Assembly (NCBI RefSeq): GCF_002252445.1
Contig: NZ_NNRJ01000015.1
Location: forward strand, 248,001 to 312,000
Length of the DNA stretch: 64,000 nucleotides
Direction: 5' to 3'
Origin: Brucella thiophenivorans
Lineage (GTDB): Bacteria; Pseudomonadota; Alphaproteobacteria; Rhizobiales; Rhizobiaceae
Shown here: piece by piece, positions 31,154-39,845 of the stretch
How positions within the stretch are numbered: the first letter of the stretch is position 1
Layout: each line of letters begins with the position of its first letter
Made by a program: the position numbers and the translations under genes
The notes under the pieces: generated by a model
Seen by the model: only the letters and a program-made list of their open reading frames with translations
The model's database searches: none
What the model was told of the DNA's origin: nothing

Positions 31154-31581
31154 TCAGAACGCGCGCCTATCGCGATCCGTGCAAGGCGCGGATAGTCGCC
31201 ATCTGCAAGATTGCTTATCTTCTCGAGATCGCTGGGGCTAAACCATCCAAGCTTAGAATGTTCATCGCAGACATTGCGGGGTTCGCCGCCGTCCCATGCG
31301 GTGACCTGATAAATATGGCAGATGGAGTCGCCATATAAATCCGGTTTTTTCTCATCCACTGCGCCGATTTTCTGAAACGCGGTCGGGCGAATCCCGAGTT
31401 CTTCGCCCATCTCCCGAACAAGCGCGGCCTCCAGCGTTTCACCAGGTTCGACATGCCCTCCGGGTGTATCCCAATGGTTGGGCCACGCTTTTTTCCATGG
31501 TGAGCGCAGTCCCATCAGGACTTTTTTGTCCCCGTTCACCAGCAAGGCACCAACGGTGACAACTTTCTTCTTCTTCGCCAT
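31150..31581 (-). CDS. NUDIX hydrolase
   Basis: A 143-residue single-domain NUDIX protein. The NUDIX box is complete: GGHVEPGETLEAALVREM followed directly by GEELGI, giving the REx2EE metal-binding core. It hydrolyses a nucleoside diphosphate linked to another moiety; MutT-like cleaning of oxidised nucleotides is possible but unproven. The N-terminus KKKKVVTVGALL is normal for the family. It lies 71 bases downstream of the formaldehyde operon on the same strand, and a large inverted repeat separates the two. Confidence 0.9.
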   Translation of the reverse strand: MAKKKKVVTVGALLVNGDKKVLMGLRSPWKKAWPNHWDTPGGHVEPGETLEAALVREMGEELGIRPTAFQKIGAVDEKKPDLYGDSICHIYQVTAWDGGEPRNVCDEHSKLGWFSPSDLEKISNLADGDYPRLARIAIGARSD

Positions 31582-31599
31582 GGTGATCCCGTCATGTTG

Positions 31600-31641
31600 G
31601 TGCGTTTGTTAATAAGCTTACTGCGAAGTCCACAAACGCAC
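31600..31641. repeat. Inverted repeat between fghA and the NUDIX gene
   Basis: A 10-bp perfect inverted repeat, GTGCGTTTGT and ACAAACGCAC, separated by 22 bases, with further pairing (TTGG/CCAA) beyond. There is no T tract after it on either side. It may be an operator or leader stem for the NUDIX gene, or a transcript-end stem. Confidence 0.5.
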
Positions 31642-31652
31642 ATCACCAATTT

Positions 31653-32489
31653 TTAATTAGCAAGACGGGCTGCATGCCACTTCAGATGCTCATTCATAAA
31701 GGATGAGATGAAGAAATAGGAATGGTCGTAGCCTTCGCGCATGTTGAGCGTGAGCGGAATGCCAGCCTTGTTGCAAGCCTCATCCAAGAGCCAAGGGCAT
31801 AGCCCTTCTTCAAGAAACACATCCGCTTCGCCCTGATCGACCAGAAATTCGGAAAAACGATAGCCGTCTTCAATCAGCAGCGCCGCGTCATAGGCGCGCC
31901 ATGCACGTTCCTCAGAACCCAGATATTTTTCCAGAGCTGGCTTTGACCAGTCGGCTGTTGAAGGCTTCACAATCGGTGCGAAAGCCGATGCCGACCTGAA
32001 CCGGTCGGGGTTCTTGAGCGCAATTGTCAGCGCGCCATGTCCACCCATGGAATGGCCGGTGATCGCTTGACGTGCCATATCAAGTGGAAACTTAGCCGCG
32101 ACCAGATCAGTTAGTTCCTTGGTGATATAGCTGTACATCTGATAGTTTCGCGCAAAAGGCTCTTGCGTGGCATCGACATAAAAGCCAGCACCCTTGCCGA
32201 ATTTCCAGTTCTGCGGCTCATCAGGAACATCTTCACCGCGTGGGCTTGTATCCGGGCAAATAACGGCAATCCCCAATTCTGCGGCCATTTGCCGATATTC
32301 GCCTTTATCCATCACGTTCTGATGTGTGCATGTGAGGCCAGAGAGATACCAGAGCACCGGCACGGGACTGTCTTTTGCCTGCGGCGGCAGGAAGACGGCA
32401 AAGGTCATTTCGCATTGAGTGGCTTCACTCTTATGGCGATAGACGCCTTGCGTTCCACCAAAGCTCTTTGCAGTCGAAATCGTTTCCAT
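31653..32489 (-). CDS. fghA: S-formylglutathione hydrolase
   Basis: A 278-residue esterase that hydrolyses S-formylglutathione to formate and glutathione, the second step of glutathione-dependent formaldehyde oxidation. The nucleophile elbow is GHSMGG, the oxyanion region is LSGLTCTHQN, and the catalytic His is in EGYDHSYFFISSF; the length is normal. The ATG at 32489 has AGGA upstream; the frame runs on to 32582 inside the DUF1345 gene. It is the last gene of the formaldehyde operon, 22 bases after the DUF1345 gene. Confidence 0.95.
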   Translation of the reverse strand: METISTAKSFGGTQGVYRHKSEATQCEMTFAVFLPPQAKDSPVPVLWYLSGLTCTHQNVMDKGEYRQMAAELGIAVICPDTSPRGEDVPDEPQNWKFGKGAGFYVDATQEPFARNYQMYSYITKELTDLVAAKFPLDMARQAITGHSMGGHGALTIALKNPDRFRSASAFAPIVKPSTADWSKPALEKYLGSEERAWRAYDAALLIEDGYRFSEFLVDQGEADVFLEEGLCPWLLDEACNKAGIPLTLNMREGYDHSYFFISSFMNEHLKWHAARLAN

Positions 32490-32511
32490 GGTAATCCTAA
32501 CTTCCCGGATA

Positions 32512-33168
32512 TTAACTTCCAAGGGCCACAGCGACATTGACGGCTGCGGCGACAAGCACCGTATTAAAAAAGAACGATACAATGCTGTGCAGTAGGGTTA
32601 CTTTTCGCATAGCAGTGTTCGTAACATTGGTGTCTGATGTTTGCGCTGTCATACCAATGATGAAGGCGTAATAGGCGAAATCCCAGCCGGAAGGATCCGG
32701 CGTTTCTGGAAATGCAAACCCACCCTTATATTGGCTGGAATGATTTGCATCGCTTCCTGAGCGTTGTTCCGGTTGCCAATACATATGGGCATAGTGGATT
32801 GCCGTCATCATGTGAATTGTCGCCCATCCCAAGGGAACGGCTGACAGCGTCACGATAAGCGAAAACATATCTGCTTCCGGCTTCTGATTGACCAGCACAA
32901 ACAGCGACACAACCGCCACAACAACGGTGGCAAATGTCACAAGAAAGATGATCCAGATCGGCTCATCTGCCGTTGCCGCATGTTTCTTAAGATAGGCCGC
33001 GGTCAGTTTTGGCAAGGCGCACAATGCGAGCGCCAGATAAAGCACAAAGAAAACATTCGCCCCAATGACCGGGGCAAGCGGGGTTTTGAGAACCCATGCG
33101 ATGACGAATGCGAGCGCTCCGCCAATGGCTGCCAGATAAAAGGACATATGGCGGCGCAGCAGAAACAT
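32512..33168 (-). CDS. DUF1345 membrane protein in formaldehyde operon
   Basis: A 218-residue integral membrane protein with about five hydrophobic segments and the DUF1345 C-terminal pattern DFAYYAFIIGMTAQTSDT. The biochemical function of this family is unknown. Its ATG overlaps the stop of the upstream GNAT gene as TGATG, and fghA follows after 22 bases, so it is transcribed and probably translated with the formaldehyde genes. That context suggests, without proof, a link to formaldehyde or thiol stress, perhaps transport of a product. Confidence 0.85.
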   Translation of the reverse strand: MFLLRRHMSFYLAAIGGALAFVIAWVLKTPLAPVIGANVFFVLYLALALCALPKLTAAYLKKHAATADEPIWIIFLVTFATVVVAVVSLFVLVNQKPEADMFSLIVTLSAVPLGWATIHMMTAIHYAHMYWQPEQRSGSDANHSSQYKGGFAFPETPDPSGWDFAYYAFIIGMTAQTSDTNVTNTAMRKVTLLHSIVSFFFNTVLVAAAVNVAVALGS

Positions 33169-33641
33169 CAGGCAGCGCTTTCTTGCGGCTCTAACCGCAT
33201 ATCGACATGCGGAATGCCGTCTTCGAGATATTCATCCGAAATCGCGACAAAGCCGAATGATCCATAGAATTTCTCCAAATGGCTTTGCCCGCCAAGCTCA
33301 ATGGCAATGCCTGGAAAACGTGTCTGAGCAAAGGCGACAGCCTCTTTCATGAGACGCTGACCAAGCTTGTAACCACGATAATCGGCTGCCACGACAACGC
33401 GGCCGATCTTCACCGGCTTACCATCCATTTCTGGTGGCAGAACCCGCAAGCTTGCTGCGAGTTCATCACCATCGAGAATGCGTAGGTGAAATGCGTCATA
33501 ATCCTTGCCGTCGATTTCCGGGTAAGGGCAATTCTGCTCCACCACGAAAACATCCACGCGCAGCTTCAGCATCGCATAAAGCGTGCGCGGGTTCAGGTTG
33601 TCGATTTCATCCCAATGGGAGGTGAAAAGCTTCTCACTCAT
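33168..33641 (-). CDS. ElaA-like GNAT N-acetyltransferase
   Basis: A 157-residue GNAT protein. The N-terminus LYAMLKLRVDVFVVEQNCPYPEIDGKD is typical of the ElaA group. The acetyl-CoA loop is VVAADYRGYKLGQRLM (R/Q-x-x-G-x-G/A variant). The acceptor is unknown. Both ends overlap by one base with operon neighbours (TGATG at each junction), which ties it to glutathione-dependent formaldehyde dehydrogenase upstream and DUF1345 downstream. Confidence 0.87.
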   Translation of the reverse strand: MSEKLFTSHWDEIDNLNPRTLYAMLKLRVDVFVVEQNCPYPEIDGKDYDAFHLRILDGDELAASLRVLPPEMDGKPVKIGRVVVAADYRGYKLGQRLMKEAVAFAQTRFPGIAIELGGQSHLEKFYGSFGFVAISDEYLEDGIPHVDMRLEPQESAA

Positions 33642-34753
33642 CAGTAGACAATCACCGAGCGGATAGACTTGCCTTCATGCATCAGATCGAAAGCTGTGTT
33701 GATTTCATCAAGCGGCATGGTGTGGGTGATGAGGCTGTCGATGTCGATCTTGCCTTCCATGTACCAGTCAACGATCTTCGGCACATCAGTACGACCGCGT
33801 GCGCCGCCAAATGCGGTGCCTTTCCAGACCCGTCCGGTGACAAGCTGGAACGGACGCGTTGCGATTTCCTTACCCGCTTCGGCGACGCCGATGATGATCG
33901 ATTCGCCCCAGCCGCGATGGGTGCATTCGAGCGCCTGACGCATGACATCGGTGTTGCCGGTGGCATCAAACGAATAGTCCGCGCCGCCATCGGTCAGATC
34001 CTGAATGGCCTGAACAACCTTATCATTGCCCACTTCACGCGGGTTGACGAAGTCAGTCATGCCGAATTTCTTGGCCATTTCCACCTTGGATGGATTGATG
34101 TCCACACCGATGATCTTATCGGCGCCAACCATGCGAGCGCCCTGAATGACATTGAGGCCAATGCCGCCAAGACCAAACACAACAACATTGGAACCCGGAC
34201 GAACCTTAGCCGTGTAAATGACCGCGCCAATGCCGGTGGTTACGCCGCAGCCTATATAGCAAATCTTGTCGAAAGGCGCGTCTTCGCGGACCTTGGCGAC
34301 AGCGATTTCCGGCAGAACTGTGAAGTTCGAAAACGTTGAGCAGCCCATATAGTGGAACACTTCGCCGCCATCGCACGAGAATCGCGACGTTTTGTCGGGC
34401 ATGAGGCCCTGACCCTGCGTCGAACGGATCGAGGTGCAAAGGTTTGAACGTTGTGAAAGACAGGTTTTGCACGAGCGGCATTCCGGCGTGTAAAGCGGGA
34501 TCACATGATCGCCGGGCTTTACGGAAGTCACACCCGCGCCCACTTCGCGCACGATGCCCGCACCTTCATGGCCGAGAATGGCCGGGAATTTGCCTTCTGA
34601 ATCAAGGCCGGAAAGCGTGTAGGCATCCGTGTGGCAAACGCCAGTCGCCATGATTTCGACCAGCACTTCGCCAGCGCGTGGGCCGCCGATTTCAACGGTT
34701 TCGATGGTGAGCGGCTTCTTTGCCTCCCAGGCAACGGCTGCGCGTGACTTCAT
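33641..34753 (-). CDS. frmA: S-(hydroxymethyl)glutathione dehydrogenase (class III ADH)
   Basis: A 370-residue zinc alcohol dehydrogenase of class III. It oxidises S-hydroxymethylglutathione, formed from formaldehyde and glutathione, to S-formylglutathione with NAD, and can also reduce S-nitrosoglutathione. It has [12 protein letters not shown] and GHEGAGIV for the catalytic zinc, the four-cysteine structural zinc site CRSCKTC...C, the Rossmann motif [10 protein letters not shown], and [10 protein letters not shown] typical of class III. It lies 26 bases after frmR in the same operon. Confidence 0.97.
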   Translation of the reverse strand: MKSRAAVAWEAKKPLTIETVEIGGPRAGEVLVEIMATGVCHTDAYTLSGLDSEGKFPAILGHEGAGIVREVGAGVTSVKPGDHVIPLYTPECRSCKTCLSQRSNLCTSIRSTQGQGLMPDKTSRFSCDGGEVFHYMGCSTFSNFTVLPEIAVAKVREDAPFDKICYIGCGVTTGIGAVIYTAKVRPGSNVVVFGLGGIGLNVIQGARMVGADKIIGVDINPSKVEMAKKFGMTDFVNPREVGNDKVVQAIQDLTDGGADYSFDATGNTDVMRQALECTHRGWGESIIIGVAEAGKEIATRPFQLVTGRVWKGTAFGGARGRTDVPKIVDWYMEGKIDIDSLITHTMPLDEINTAFDLMHEGKSIRSVIVY

Positions 34754-34779
34754 GTTTGCAATCCTTTTGTCCGTGCGCC

Positions 34780-35070
34780 CTATTTCAGATAGGTGCGCAA
34801 AATCCGCATGATTTCGTCAATTTGTGTATCGGGATCAGCCACCGCATTTTGCGCTATGGTCTCACGCGCTTGCCCGAATGTCTCGCGAAAGTGGCTTTCC
34901 AGCACTTCCGCCATCAATCCGTTGGTCGCCCCGCGCAAGGCTGCAATCTGTTGCAACAAGGCAGCACATTCCGTGCCGGCTTCCACTGCGCGCTCAAGCG
35001 CCTCGGCCTGACCTTTGATGCGACGCAGGCGCGTTAAGGCGCGCTTCTTGTCGTCCGGTGAATGCGGCAT
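34780..35070 (-). CDS. frmR: Formaldehyde-responsive repressor FrmR
   Basis: A 96-residue all-helical CsoR/RcnR-family repressor. Pro2 and Cys35, the pair that formaldehyde cross-links in FrmR, are both present, as are His60 and the sequence [10 protein letters not shown]. Position 64 is Thr rather than His, which argues against a cobalt/nickel sensor. It resembles E. coli FrmR across its whole length. The gene is first in the operon and sits downstream of a matching operator at 35099-35115, so it is probably autoregulated and de-represses the operon on formaldehyde. GGGAGA precedes the ATG. Confidence 0.93.
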   Translation of the reverse strand: MPHSPDDKKRALTRLRRIKGQAEALERAVEAGTECAALLQQIAALRGATNGLMAEVLESHFRETFGQARETIAQNAVADPDTQIDEIMRILRTYLK

Positions 35071-35091
35071 GGAATCTCCCGATTTTCATAA

Positions 35092-35120
35092 AGCCTATAT
35101 ACTATAGGGGAGTATGTCAA
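35092..35120 (-). promoter_or_regulatory. frmR promoter with FrmR-type operator
   Basis: On the plus strand the operator reads ATACT, ATAGGGG, AGTAT (35099-35115): an AT-rich inverted repeat around a G tract, as known for FrmR/RcnR-class repressors. On the minus strand TTGACA (35120-35115) serves as -35 and TATAGG (about 35099-35094) as -10 with a 15-base spacer, so the operator fills the promoter. It ends about 20 bases before the frmR ATG. Confidence 0.75.
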
Positions 35121-35179
35121 TTGCTCCGGAAATGCCTGTTGCGAGAATAGTTTGTTCAAAAATTGGCAAGGCGCGGATT

Positions 35180-35614
35180 TTAAGCCTCAAGCTTGAGATG
35201 CAGCAGCGGATAAGGGCGGCCCTGATCATCGGTTTCCGAGCGACCTGTTTCAACAAAACCGACATGGCGATAAAATCCCACGCCTTGCGTATTCTGCTCA
35301 TTCACGTCAACAGTCAGCGTGCCCCGCTTTTTCGCGTGCGCAATCATATGCTTGCCAATACCCTTGCCGCGCTGATCGGGCGAAATGAACAGGCTGTCGA
35401 TATTGTTATCGGTCATGCCCATGAAGCCGACTGGCTGGCCGTCAACCTCAATGACATCGACTGCCACATTCGGCAGATATTGCTCACCGACCAGCTTTTC
35501 GATCTCATCAAAATCTTCGCGGCTTAGAAAATCATGCGTTGCCAGCAAGCTTGCACGCCATATTGCTGTGAGGGCGGGGGCATCCGCCGGTTTAGATTTT
35601 CGGATATGGATCAT
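35180..35614 (-). CDS. GNAT N-acetyltransferase
   Basis: A 144-residue GNAT protein. Motif A is ISPDQRGKGIGKHMI (R-G-x-G-I-G for acetyl-CoA), followed by LTVDVNEQNTQGVGFYRHVGF, the usual motif B. The acceptor is unknown; small stand-alone GNATs of this sort often act on amines or antibiotics. AAGGA six bases upstream supports the ATG at 35614 rather than an in-frame start at 35641. Divergent from hrpB with 56 bases between, and 109 bases upstream of frmR on the same strand. Confidence 0.87.
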   Translation of the reverse strand: MIHIRKSKPADAPALTAIWRASLLATHDFLSREDFDEIEKLVGEQYLPNVAVDVIEVDGQPVGFMGMTDNNIDSLFISPDQRGKGIGKHMIAHAKKRGTLTVDVNEQNTQGVGFYRHVGFVETGRSETDDQGRPYPLLHLKLEA

Positions 35615-35670
35615 CGTCGTTCCTTGTGGGATAAGCACCAAAGCAACGCCTTTATAATAGGGAATTTCAT

Positions 35671-38127
35671 TTGACGAGTCTGCCCGATCTTCCCGTCACC
35701 CGCATTCTGCCGCAACTTGATGCCGCATTTGCCTCCCATGCAAGCGCGGTTCTGGTTGCTCCTCCCGGCGCGGGTAAGACGACGCTGGTGCCGCTGCATT
35801 TTTTAAATGCTAACTGGCGCGGCGACGGCATGATTGTGCTGCTGGAGCCTCGTCGTTTGGCAGCGCGCGCCGCCGCGCGCCGCATGGCACAGTTGCTTGG
35901 CGAAGAGCCGGGCGAAACAGTCGGCTATCGTATGCGCCTTGAAAGCAAGGTCTCGGCCAAGACCAAGATCCTCGTCGTCACTGAGGGCGTTTTTGCACGC
36001 ATGATCCTTGACGATCCCGATCTCAAGGGCATCGCCGCTGTTCTGTTTGATGAGTTTCATGAACGCAGCCTTGATGCCGATTTTGGTCTGGCGCTGACGC
36101 TCGATGTGCAGGCCGCTTTGCGGGACGATTTAAAAATTCTCGTCATGTCGGCAACGCTGGATGGTGCGCGTGTGGCCTCACTTTTGGGCGATGCACCCAT
36201 CATTGAGAGCGAAGGTCGAGCTTTCCCCGTCGATATTCGCCACCGCGACCGAAAGCCTGACGAACGCATTGAAGATGCGATGGTGAAAGCCATTCGCGAA
36301 GCGCTGGCCGACGAAACCGGGAGCATTCTTGCCTTTCTTCCCGGTCAGGGCGAAATTGAACGTACCGCAGGAATTCTGGAAAAGTTTCTGCCCGCCAATA
36401 TCATTCTGGCCCCGCTTTATGGTGCGATGGAAGGCCGTGATCAGGATGCGGCAATCAAGCCAGCTCCCGCAGGCCATCGCAAGGTCGTGCTGGCGACCTC
36501 GATTGCCGAAACCTCCATCACTATCGATGGCGTTCGGGTGGTGATCGATAGCGGCCTTGCCCGCCTGCCAAAATATGAGCCTGCAACGGGCCTGACCCGC
36601 CTTGAAACCGTGCGTACCTCGCGTTCGAGTGCTGATCAGCGGGCTGGTCGTGCCGGTCGTACCGAGCCGGGCATCGCAATCCGCCTCTGGCACCAAGGGC
36701 AAACGGCGTCACTTCCTGCTTTCTCTCCACCCGAAATTCTGGAGGCTGACCTCTCCGGCCTTGTGCTTGATGCGGCTGCATGGGGCGTGACCGATCCAGC
36801 AACGCTTTCGCTGCTCGACAAGCCACCGCTACCCGTGCTCAAAGAAGCCAAGGCATTGCTTAGCCGGCTTGGTGCGCTTGATGAGGCTGGACGCCTGACT
36901 GCAGATGGTGAGGCGATGCGCTCACTCGCTCTGCCTGCACGCCTTGCACACATGGTGGCGGAAGCGGGTAAACGCGGCGAAGCTTTGCGGGCGGCGGAAC
37001 TCGCCATACTTTTGACAGAGCGCGGCCTTGGCGGCAATGAAACCGACCTCGATACCCGCATGTCGCGCTTTCGCAATGATCGCTCGGATCGCGCGCAGCG
37101 TGCAAAAAACCTCGCAAAGCGTCTGGCTGCCAATGTGTCCAACAAAGGCGAAGCAGCAGGTTCATCTGTAGGCCGCATGTTGATTGATGCCTATCCCGAC
37201 CGCATCGCTAAGGCGCGTGGGGCAACGGGGCAATTCCTGCTGGCCAATGGTCGTGGTGGTGAAGTCGATCCCGCCATCAGCCTCAGCCGTGCGCAATGGC
37301 TGGTGGTTGCTGATATGTCGGGGAAAGCTGGCCGCGCACGCGTGCTTTCTGCTGTGGAAGTGTCAGAAGCTGAAATCCGCACAGCTCTTGGCAGCAGGAT
37401 CGAGAGTGGGCGACAAGTCGTCTATGACGCAGAAAAAAACGCTTTGCGTGCGCGTGAAGCTGTTCGCATTGGCGCCACTGCCTTGTCGGAAAGACCGCTT
37501 GCCGCCCCTTCCGGCGTGAGCGCCGATGAAGGCGTGATCGCTGCGGTGCGCGAACATGGGCTTAATATCCTGCCATGGGGCAAGGAGGCCGAAATCCTGC
37601 GCCGTCGTTTGGGCTGGCTCTATCGCGGCCTTGGCGATCCGTGGCCGTCTATGGATGACGACAATCTCATCGAGCGTCTTGACGACTGGCTTTTGCCGTT
37701 TCTGACGGGCGAAGCACAGCTTGGTCGCATTGCGGTACATGTGCTCAAAAACGGGCTGATGAGTCTTGTACCCTTCGATCTTCAGCGCAGCGTTGATAAG
37801 CTTGCACCAACGCATTTTGAAGTGCCGACGGGCTCGAATATTCCGATCCGCTATGATGCGGAAGAGCCGGTTCTTGCCGTTCGTGTGCAGGAGCTGTTTG
37901 GCCTTGGCAATCACCCGGCAATTGCCAATGGAAAAGTACCGCTTTTGCTGGAATTGCTTTCACCAGCCCACCGCCCGATCCAGATCACGCGTGATCTGCC
38001 GGGCTTCTGGCAAGGCTCATGGGCCGATGTGCGGACCGACATGCGCGGACGCTATCCGCGCCATGTCTGGCCGGAAGATCCCGCGAATGCGCAAGCCACC
38101 AGCCGCGCCAAGCCACGCGGCACTTAG
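35671..38127 (+). CDS. hrpB: ATP-dependent helicase HrpB
   Basis: An 818-residue DExH-box helicase. It shows APPGAGKTT (Walker A), DEFHERSLD (DEAH-like box), MSATLDG (motif III) and QRAGRAGR (motif VI), then a helicase-associated region and the HrpB C-terminal domain. The cellular role of HrpB is poorly defined. The start is a TTG at 35671 following GGGAATTTCA; no ATG fits nearby. The TAG stop (38125-38127) is formed at the boundary with a dispersed repeat, so the protein's last residues may not be ancestral. Confidence 0.93.
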   Translation: MTSLPDLPVTRILPQLDAAFASHASAVLVAPPGAGKTTLVPLHFLNANWRGDGMIVLLEPRRLAARAAARRMAQLLGEEPGETVGYRMRLESKVSAKTKILVVTEGVFARMILDDPDLKGIAAVLFDEFHERSLDADFGLALTLDVQAALRDDLKILVMSATLDGARVASLLGDAPIIESEGRAFPVDIRHRDRKPDERIEDAMVKAIREALADETGSILAFLPGQGEIERTAGILEKFLPANIILAPLYGAMEGRDQDAAIKPAPAGHRKVVLATSIAETSITIDGVRVVIDSGLARLPKYEPATGLTRLETVRTSRSSADQRAGRAGRTEPGIAIRLWHQGQTASLPAFSPPEILEADLSGLVLDAAAWGVTDPATLSLLDKPPLPVLKEAKALLSRLGALDEAGRLTADGEAMRSLALPARLAHMVAEAGKRGEALRAAELAILLTERGLGGNETDLDTRMSRFRNDRSDRAQRAKNLAKRLAANVSNKGEAAGSSVGRMLIDAYPDRIAKARGATGQFLLANGRGGEVDPAISLSRAQWLVVADMSGKAGRARVLSAVEVSEAEIRTALGSRIESGRQVVYDAEKNALRAREAVRIGATALSERPLAAPSGVSADEGVIAAVREHGLNILPWGKEAEILRRRLGWLYRGLGDPWPSMDDDNLIERLDDWLLPFLTGEAQLGRIAVHVLKNGLMSLVPFDLQRSVDKLAPTHFEVPTGSNIPIRYDAEEPVLAVRVQELFGLGNHPAIANGKVPLLLELLSPAHRPIQITRDLPGFWQGSWADVRTDMRGRYPRHVWPEDPANAQATSRAKPRGT

Positions 38128-38230
38128 AGCATAATCCGACCGGAGTGAAACGAGGATCGATAAGATTATGCTTAACGTAAGAGGAGTTAGAGCGCCGATC
38201 TGATTTAATCAGATCGAAACGCGCTCTAAA
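38126..38230. repeat. Dispersed palindromic repeat, copy 5 (type B)
   Basis: The head is AGAGCATAATCCGACCGG...GATTATGCTTAACG and the tail TTAGAGCGCCGATCTGATT / AATCAGATCGAAACGCGCTCTAA. The first bases complete the hrpB stop codon. It occupies most of the gap before regB. Confidence 0.92.
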
Positions 38231-38306
38231 ACCCCTGCGACGGGATGACACAGTTTTTCTTGCATTAAGCCCGCAGCTTGTTCAATAAGGGCGAACAGGG
38301 GTCATC

Positions 38307-39617
38307 ATGCACGCAGAATTCGATAATCGCGCTTCCAATCTCTCACGCAGACCGCGTCTCACTACCTTGGTGCGTCTGCGCTGGCTGGCCATTGCCGGGC
38401 AAACGGCGGCGGTTATGTTTGTGGCGCTTTATCTGCAATTCAACTTTGCTGTCGGTATCTGTTTTGCCCTGATTTCAGCTTCGGCATGGCTCAATCTTTA
38501 TCTGGCCTTTCACTTTCCGAACAATCACCGGCTCAATCCCGACGCAGCAAGCTTCGTGCTGGCTTTTGATATTCTGCAACTCGCAGGGCTGCTTTATCTC
38601 ACAGGTGGGTTGCAGAATCCGTTCGTTATCTTGCTGATCGCACCCGTCATCATTTCGGCCACATCGCTTTCGATCAGGCACACATTAACGCTGGCGCTTC
38701 TGGTGGTGTTTTGTACCACGTTTCTCTTGCTGCATCACCGCCCCTTGCCATGGTATCCCGGTGAAACTCTTGTTCTGCCGTTCCTTTTTGTCGGTGGCAT
38801 CTGGTGTGCGATTGTTTCGGCGCTGAGCTTTACCGGCGTTTATGCCTATCGCATTGCCGAAGAAACGCGTCAGCTTGGCGATGCTTTGACTGCAACCGAG
38901 CTTATTCTACAGCGCGAACAGCATCTGACTGCACTCGATGGCCTTGCAGCTGCAGCCGCCCACGAGCTTGGAACGCCGCTTGCAACCATAACTTTGGTGG
39001 TTAAGGAAATGCAGCGCTCTTATGCGAAAAAGTCCGATGTCGATCCGGGACTTGGCGAAGATATAGCGCTTCTTCAATCGCAGGCCGCACGCTGTCGCGA
39101 AATCTTGCAGCGCCTGACCAGCCTGTCTTCGGAAAACGAAGAGCATATGTCGCGCCTGCCTTTCTCATCGCTGATCGAGGAAGTAATCGAACCGCACCGC
39201 AATTTCGGCGTTACCCTTGAGGCCAGAAAGCTTGAAGGACCAAAGCCAGAGCCGGTTGTGCGCCGTAATCCGGGTCTGCTTTATGGGCTTGGCAATCTGG
39301 TGGAGAATGCCGTCGATTTTGCAAGTGACAAGGTTAGCTTGACCTGGGGCTGGACCGATGCTCATGTGACGGTCACAATTGAGGACGATGGCGAAGGGTT
39401 CAAGCCTGAAATCCTCGACCGAATCGGTGAGCCTTATATGACCAGTCGTGACAGCACGCATAATGGCGGTGGCGGACTTGGTTTGGGGCTATTTATCGCA
39501 AAAACCTTGCTGGAACGCTCTGGTGCACAGATCAGCTTCAGAAATCGCAAAAATCCGGGGCAGGGTGCCGAAGTCAAAGTCGTTTGGCCGCGCTCGGCCT
39601 TTATTGTAAGCCAATGA
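38307..39617 (+). CDS. regB: Redox-sensing histidine kinase RegB/PrrB/ActS
   Basis: A 436-residue membrane kinase with six hydrophobic segments in the first about 185 residues. GGLQNPF (residues 100-106) matches the quinone-responsive loop of RegB. The phospho-acceptor His219 is in AAAAHELGTPLATI. Cys263, in SQAARCREIL, corresponds to the redox-active cysteine of RegB. The ATPase has NLVENAVDFA, DDGEGF and GGGGLGLGLF. It controls respiration, carbon and nitrogen genes with RegA in relatives. AGGGG five bases upstream supports the ATG. regA follows after 228 bases. Confidence 0.93.
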   Translation: MHAEFDNRASNLSRRPRLTTLVRLRWLAIAGQTAAVMFVALYLQFNFAVGICFALISASAWLNLYLAFHFPNNHRLNPDAASFVLAFDILQLAGLLYLTGGLQNPFVILLIAPVIISATSLSIRHTLTLALLVVFCTTFLLLHHRPLPWYPGETLVLPFLFVGGIWCAIVSALSFTGVYAYRIAEETRQLGDALTATELILQREQHLTALDGLAAAAAHELGTPLATITLVVKEMQRSYAKKSDVDPGLGEDIALLQSQAARCREILQRLTSLSSENEEHMSRLPFSSLIEEVIEPHRNFGVTLEARKLEGPKPEPVVRRNPGLLYGLGNLVENAVDFASDKVSLTWGWTDAHVTVTIEDDGEGFKPEILDRIGEPYMTSRDSTHNGGGGLGLGLFIAKTLLERSGAQISFRNRKNPGQGAEVKVVWPRSAFIVSQ

Positions 39618-39845
39618 ATCTATTCAATAATCTGTAATGGCGTACCGCCTATTCCTTTCATGAAAAAAGAAAAAATCTCCCCCAACTTTTGAGTTGTTAC
39701 TTAAAAAGCATAAGTAAATTCAACGATTTGCGTGATTTCAATATGTCAATATTTTGCGCGGATTGCTTCAATAATTCAATGGCTATTTGACTTTTTGACG
39801 CAGGGGTATCAATAAGGGAATAAAAATACAGGCAGGAAGCACCCC
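39618..39845. other. AT-rich regB-regA intergenic region
   Basis: 228 bases, visibly richer in A and T than the flanks. It contains TTGACT and TTGACG near 39787-39800, possible -35 elements for a regA promoter, and no ORF. Consistent with separate transcription of regA. Confidence 0.4.
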
